The position numbers and the translations under genes were made by a program. 8,294 nucleotides of DNA from Flavobacteriales bacterium (GTDB lineage: Bacteria > Bacteroidota > Bacteroidia > Flavobacteriales_D > Sanyastnellaceae), in the NCBI GenBank assembly GCA_027488055.1, contig JAIYCK010000354.1, forward strand, positions 1 through 8,294, given 5' to 3'. Below, in pieces: positions 6,391-8,294 of the stretch (position 1 is the first letter of the stretch; each line of letters starts with the position of its first letter). The notes below the pieces were generated by a model. It was not told the origin of the DNA. It did no database searches and saw nothing but the letters and a program-made list of their open reading frames with translations.

Positions 6391-6480
6391 TCGAAACAAC
6401 GCAAACTAGCCTTAAATCAGCGCCTTCAGAATTAGTCAAAAATTTATGTAGATTTGACGCACAATTAAAATGCTCGGAAA
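6391..6480 (+). promoter_or_regulatory. fabI upstream region with -7 element
   Basis: TAGATTTG (6449-6456) is an exact TAnnTTTG match, with no TTG at the usual distance. Transcription would start near 6460, about 20 bases before the fabI ATG. The segment also contains a nine-codon ORF, ATG at 6470 to TAA at 6499, that overlaps the fabI start out of frame. No terminator is visible after the CotH-like gene. Confidence 0.4.
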
Positions 6481-7302
6481 ATGTCGAACAACTTATTAAA
6501 AGGAAAAAAAGGAATCATCTCAGGTGCTTTGAACAACATGAGTATTGCTTGGAAAGTAGCAGAAAAAGCTCATGAACAAGGCGCACAAATCATTTTGACC
6601 AATGCCCCAATAGCTATGCGCATGGGCGAAATCAATGGTTTGAGTGAAAAGCTGGGCAATGCTCCGATTATTCCAGCAGATGCCACCAACATGGATGATT
6701 TGGATAATTTGATCACCAAAAGCATGGAGCATTTTGGAGGAAAATTCGATTTTATGCTACACAGCATAGGAATGAGTCCCAATGTGCGCAAAGGCAAACA
6801 TTATACAGACCTCAACTATGAATGGTATAAGCAAACCATGGATGTAAGCGCCATGAGCCTGCACAAAATGTTGGCCACGGCCATGAAAAAAGATGCGTTG
6901 AATGATTGGGGTTCTGTTGTTGCCTTGACGTATATCGCAGCCCAACGCACCTTTCCAGACTACAGCGACATGGCCGATGCCAAAAGTCTATTGGAAAGCA
7001 TTGCGCGCAGTTTTGGATACCACTACGGCACTGCCAAAAAAATACGTATCAATACGATTTCACAATCACCCACCGTTACAACCGCAGGCAGCGGCGTAAA
7101 AGGTTTTGATGGATTCATCAATTACTCTGAAGCCATGTCCCCGCTGGGCAATGCAGATGCGGCAGCTTGTGCCGATTATTGCGTAGCCATGTTCAGCGAT
7201 TTGACACGCTATGTCACCATGCAGAACCTATTCCACGACGGAGGGTTTAGCAACACTGGCGTCACTCAGCCCGTGGTTGAGCGCTTTGCCACCGACATTT
7301 AA
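6481..7302 (+). CDS. fabI: Enoyl-[acyl-carrier-protein] reductase, FabI type
   Basis: It reduces trans-2-enoyl-ACP with NAD(P)H in the last step of each fatty-acid elongation cycle, in the cytosol. The 273-residue SDR protein begins with the FabI nucleotide motif GIISGALNNMSIAWKVAE (11-28), with the SIA signature at 21-23. LHSIGMSP follows (93-100). The catalytic pair is Tyr161 and Lys168 (YSDMADAK), with the second tyrosine Tyr151 in LTYIAAQR. NTISQSPT replaces the SAGPI segment of E. coli FabI, and the C-terminus has FHDGGFSNTG in the usual VDGGF position; both are as in Bacteroidota FabI as I know it. Length is normal and all key residues are present. The ATG at 6481 follows a likely promoter by about 20 bases. 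A strong terminator 17 bp after the stop suggests a single-gene transcript. It is an essential lipid-synthesis gene in many bacteria and a known triclosan target; sensitivity cannot be judged here. Confidence 0.96.
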   Translation: MSNNLLKGKKGIISGALNNMSIAWKVAEKAHEQGAQIILTNAPIAMRMGEINGLSEKLGNAPIIPADATNMDDLDNLITKSMEHFGGKFDFMLHSIGMSPNVRKGKHYTDLNYEWYKQTMDVSAMSLHKMLATAMKKDALNDWGSVVALTYIAAQRTFPDYSDMADAKSLLESIARSFGYHYGTAKKIRINTISQSPTVTTAGSGVKGFDGFINYSEAMSPLGNADAAACADYCVAMFSDLTRYVTMQNLFHDGGFSNTGVTQPVVERFATDI

Positions 7303-7319
7303 TCATCCCAAACCAATAT

Positions 7320-7353
7320 AAAAGTCCCGTCATGATGGCGGGACTTTGATTTT
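7320..7353 (+). terminator. Intrinsic terminator of fabI
   Basis: AAAGTCCCG (7321-7329) pairs perfectly with CGGGACTTT (7339-7347); a T-G pair and two further pairs can extend the stem around a tga loop. The stem's T-rich end runs into TTTgaTTTT. It begins 17 bp after the fabI stop. The A-run on the left side would also give a weak T-run in the other direction, but no gene there needs it. Confidence 0.88.
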
Positions 7354-7443
7354 GATCAAGTCTAGCAGCCAAAAAAATATAATCCCACGAAAGCTCGCAG
7401 GTATTCTCCGAACTTTGACTTATTCAATCCGTATTTGATAATC
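7354..7443. other. Intergenic region upstream of the thioredoxin-like lipoprotein gene
   Basis: This 90-bp AT-rich gap has no exact TAnnTTTG element. GAACTTTG around 7410-7417 is one mismatch away, with no well-placed TTG. As the fabI terminator precedes it, a promoter must lie here or further downstream, but I cannot place it with confidence. Confidence 0.4.
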
Positions 7444-8294
7444 ATGCAGCCAACCACCACATTTTATTCCATCGCCTTCACTACCATCTGTTTCGTTTTA
7501 GGCGCTTGTTCGAGCGAAAAAAAAGGAACTATTTCTGGTAAAATTACAGGAGCTGAAGGCAAGACCGTTTTTTTGGAATGCTTGGTCAACAATCGCTTCG
7601 TGAAATCCGATAGCACGAAAATTGGGCAAGACGGAAGTTTTGTTTTGCAACCAACACGTAGCATGTCATTGGATTATTATGAAATCAGTTTTGGTGGCAA
7701 GGAAAGCTTGACTCTTATTACCGATAGCACGGAAAACATAGTCGTGGAGGCAGACTTAAGTAAGCTCAATGAGAGCGCACGCATCACAGGAAGTCCATTC
7801 TCCGAAGAATTGCGAGAACTACAGCTTATATGTCTTCCTTTTGATCAGAAGCATCAAGAGTTGATCGATCAAATGCAACAGCCCGATCAGTCCGACTTGA
7901 TGAAACAGCAATTGCAGCAAAACGCGACGGAAAACATGAGAGCGCGCACATCGGAAGTCAAAAAATGGTTAGAGACCCATTCATCTTCTCCAGCAGCATT
8001 GATCGCTCTCCAATCCATGGATTTCCGCACCGACATGAACTTGTTCAGCAAGACATTGAACGATCTGCAGCCTGTATTTGGAACGAGTATGGTCTACAAA
8101 AGTTTCAAGCAACAATTCCAAAAGATACAAGGTCAAAACAAGCAACAAGCAAACAAAGACACTCAATTGGCCAATGGTCCAATTGCTATTGGAAAATTAG
8201 CTCCTGAAATCGCCATGCCCGATCCAACTGGCAAAATGCGCAAGCTCAGCGACCTGAAGGGCAAGACCGTATTGATTGATTTTTGGGCTTCATG
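7444..8294 (+). CDS. Thioredoxin-like (TlpA/AhpC-TSA) lipoprotein with DUF4369-type N-terminus, partial
   Basis: The first 283 codons of a lipoprotein are present; the 3' end lies beyond the window. A signal peptide ends in the lipobox LGAC, with Cys22 as the lipidated residue. Residues about 27-115 (GTISGKITGAEGKTVFLE... ITGSPFSEEL) resemble the DUF4369 beta-sandwich common in Bacteroidota. A Gln-rich helical stretch follows (about 135-250). From about residue 255, KLAPEIAMPDPTGKMRKLSDLKGKTVLIDFWAS is the start of a TlpA-like thioredoxin fold. The sequence stops just where WCxPC should come, so the redox cysteines are not seen. The likely role is thiol-disulfide exchange or peroxide-linked chemistry in the periplasm, anchored in a membrane; partners are unknown. 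The ATG at 7444 is chosen because the signal peptide follows at once. Confidence 0.86.
   Translation, partial: MQPTTTFYSIAFTTICFVLGACSSEKKGTISGKITGAEGKTVFLECLVNNRFVKSDSTKIGQDGSFVLQPTRSMSLDYYEISFGGKESLTLITDSTENIVVEADLSKLNESARITGSPFSEELRELQLICLPFDQKHQELIDQMQQPDQSDLMKQQLQQNATENMRARTSEVKKWLETHSSSPAALIALQSMDFRTDMNLFSKTLNDLQPVFGTSMVYKSFKQQFQKIQGQNKQQANKDTQLANGPIAIGKLAPEIAMPDPTGKMRKLSDLKGKTVLIDFWAS

Overview
This window is a chromosomal segment from a member of the Bacteroidota, most likely Flavobacteriia-like. Four things point there. One protein ends in a type IX secretion (T9SS) C-terminal sorting domain. The enoyl-ACP reductase is of the Bacteroidota FabI type. A lipoprotein begins a DUF4369/TlpA-like thioredoxin architecture. 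Several genes have TAnnTTTG (-7) promoter elements and weak Shine-Dalgarno sequences. No mobile element, CRISPR array, rRNA or tRNA is visible. Genes run off both ends.

Left half, minus strand (1-3036): a compact central-carbon operon read pfkA -> gap -> BadF-type sugar kinase (N-acetylglucosamine-kinase-like) -> mgsA (only its first 48 codons are present). Gaps are 29, 27 and 19 bp. PfkA makes fructose-1,6-bisphosphate, Gap oxidises glyceraldehyde-3-phosphate, and MgsA diverts dihydroxyacetone phosphate to methylglyoxal. The operon therefore holds the commitment step, the phosphate-consuming step and the overflow branch of glycolysis. PfkA has Asn where the GGDG Mg/ATP-site Asp is expected, and Ile at the position of an allosteric-site Glu. 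The start of MgsA has ATGLTA instead of the ATGTTG-like phosphate loop.

Middle (3037-4131): a divergent gene encodes a Nudix-fold/winged-helix transcription factor of the NrtR/AraR type. Its Nudix box is degenerate, so it is probably a sensor and not a hydrolase. The shared 240-bp intergenic region carries a good plus-strand promoter for the regulator. It also carries a 21-bp imperfect palindrome (TTAGTGT-N7-ACACTTA) at the likely pfkA transcription start, which is the best candidate operator. I infer a locally controlled glycolytic operon.

Right half, plus strand (4132-8294): a 752-residue secreted CotH-kinase-like protein with a lamin-tail domain and a T9SS sorting domain; then fabI (enoyl-ACP reductase of fatty-acid synthesis) with its own -7 element and a strong intrinsic terminator; then the first 283 codons of a thioredoxin-like lipoprotein, cut just before its expected catalytic CxxC. 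These three look like separate transcription units. The only stretches without a gene are intergenic, and none exceeds about 240 bp.
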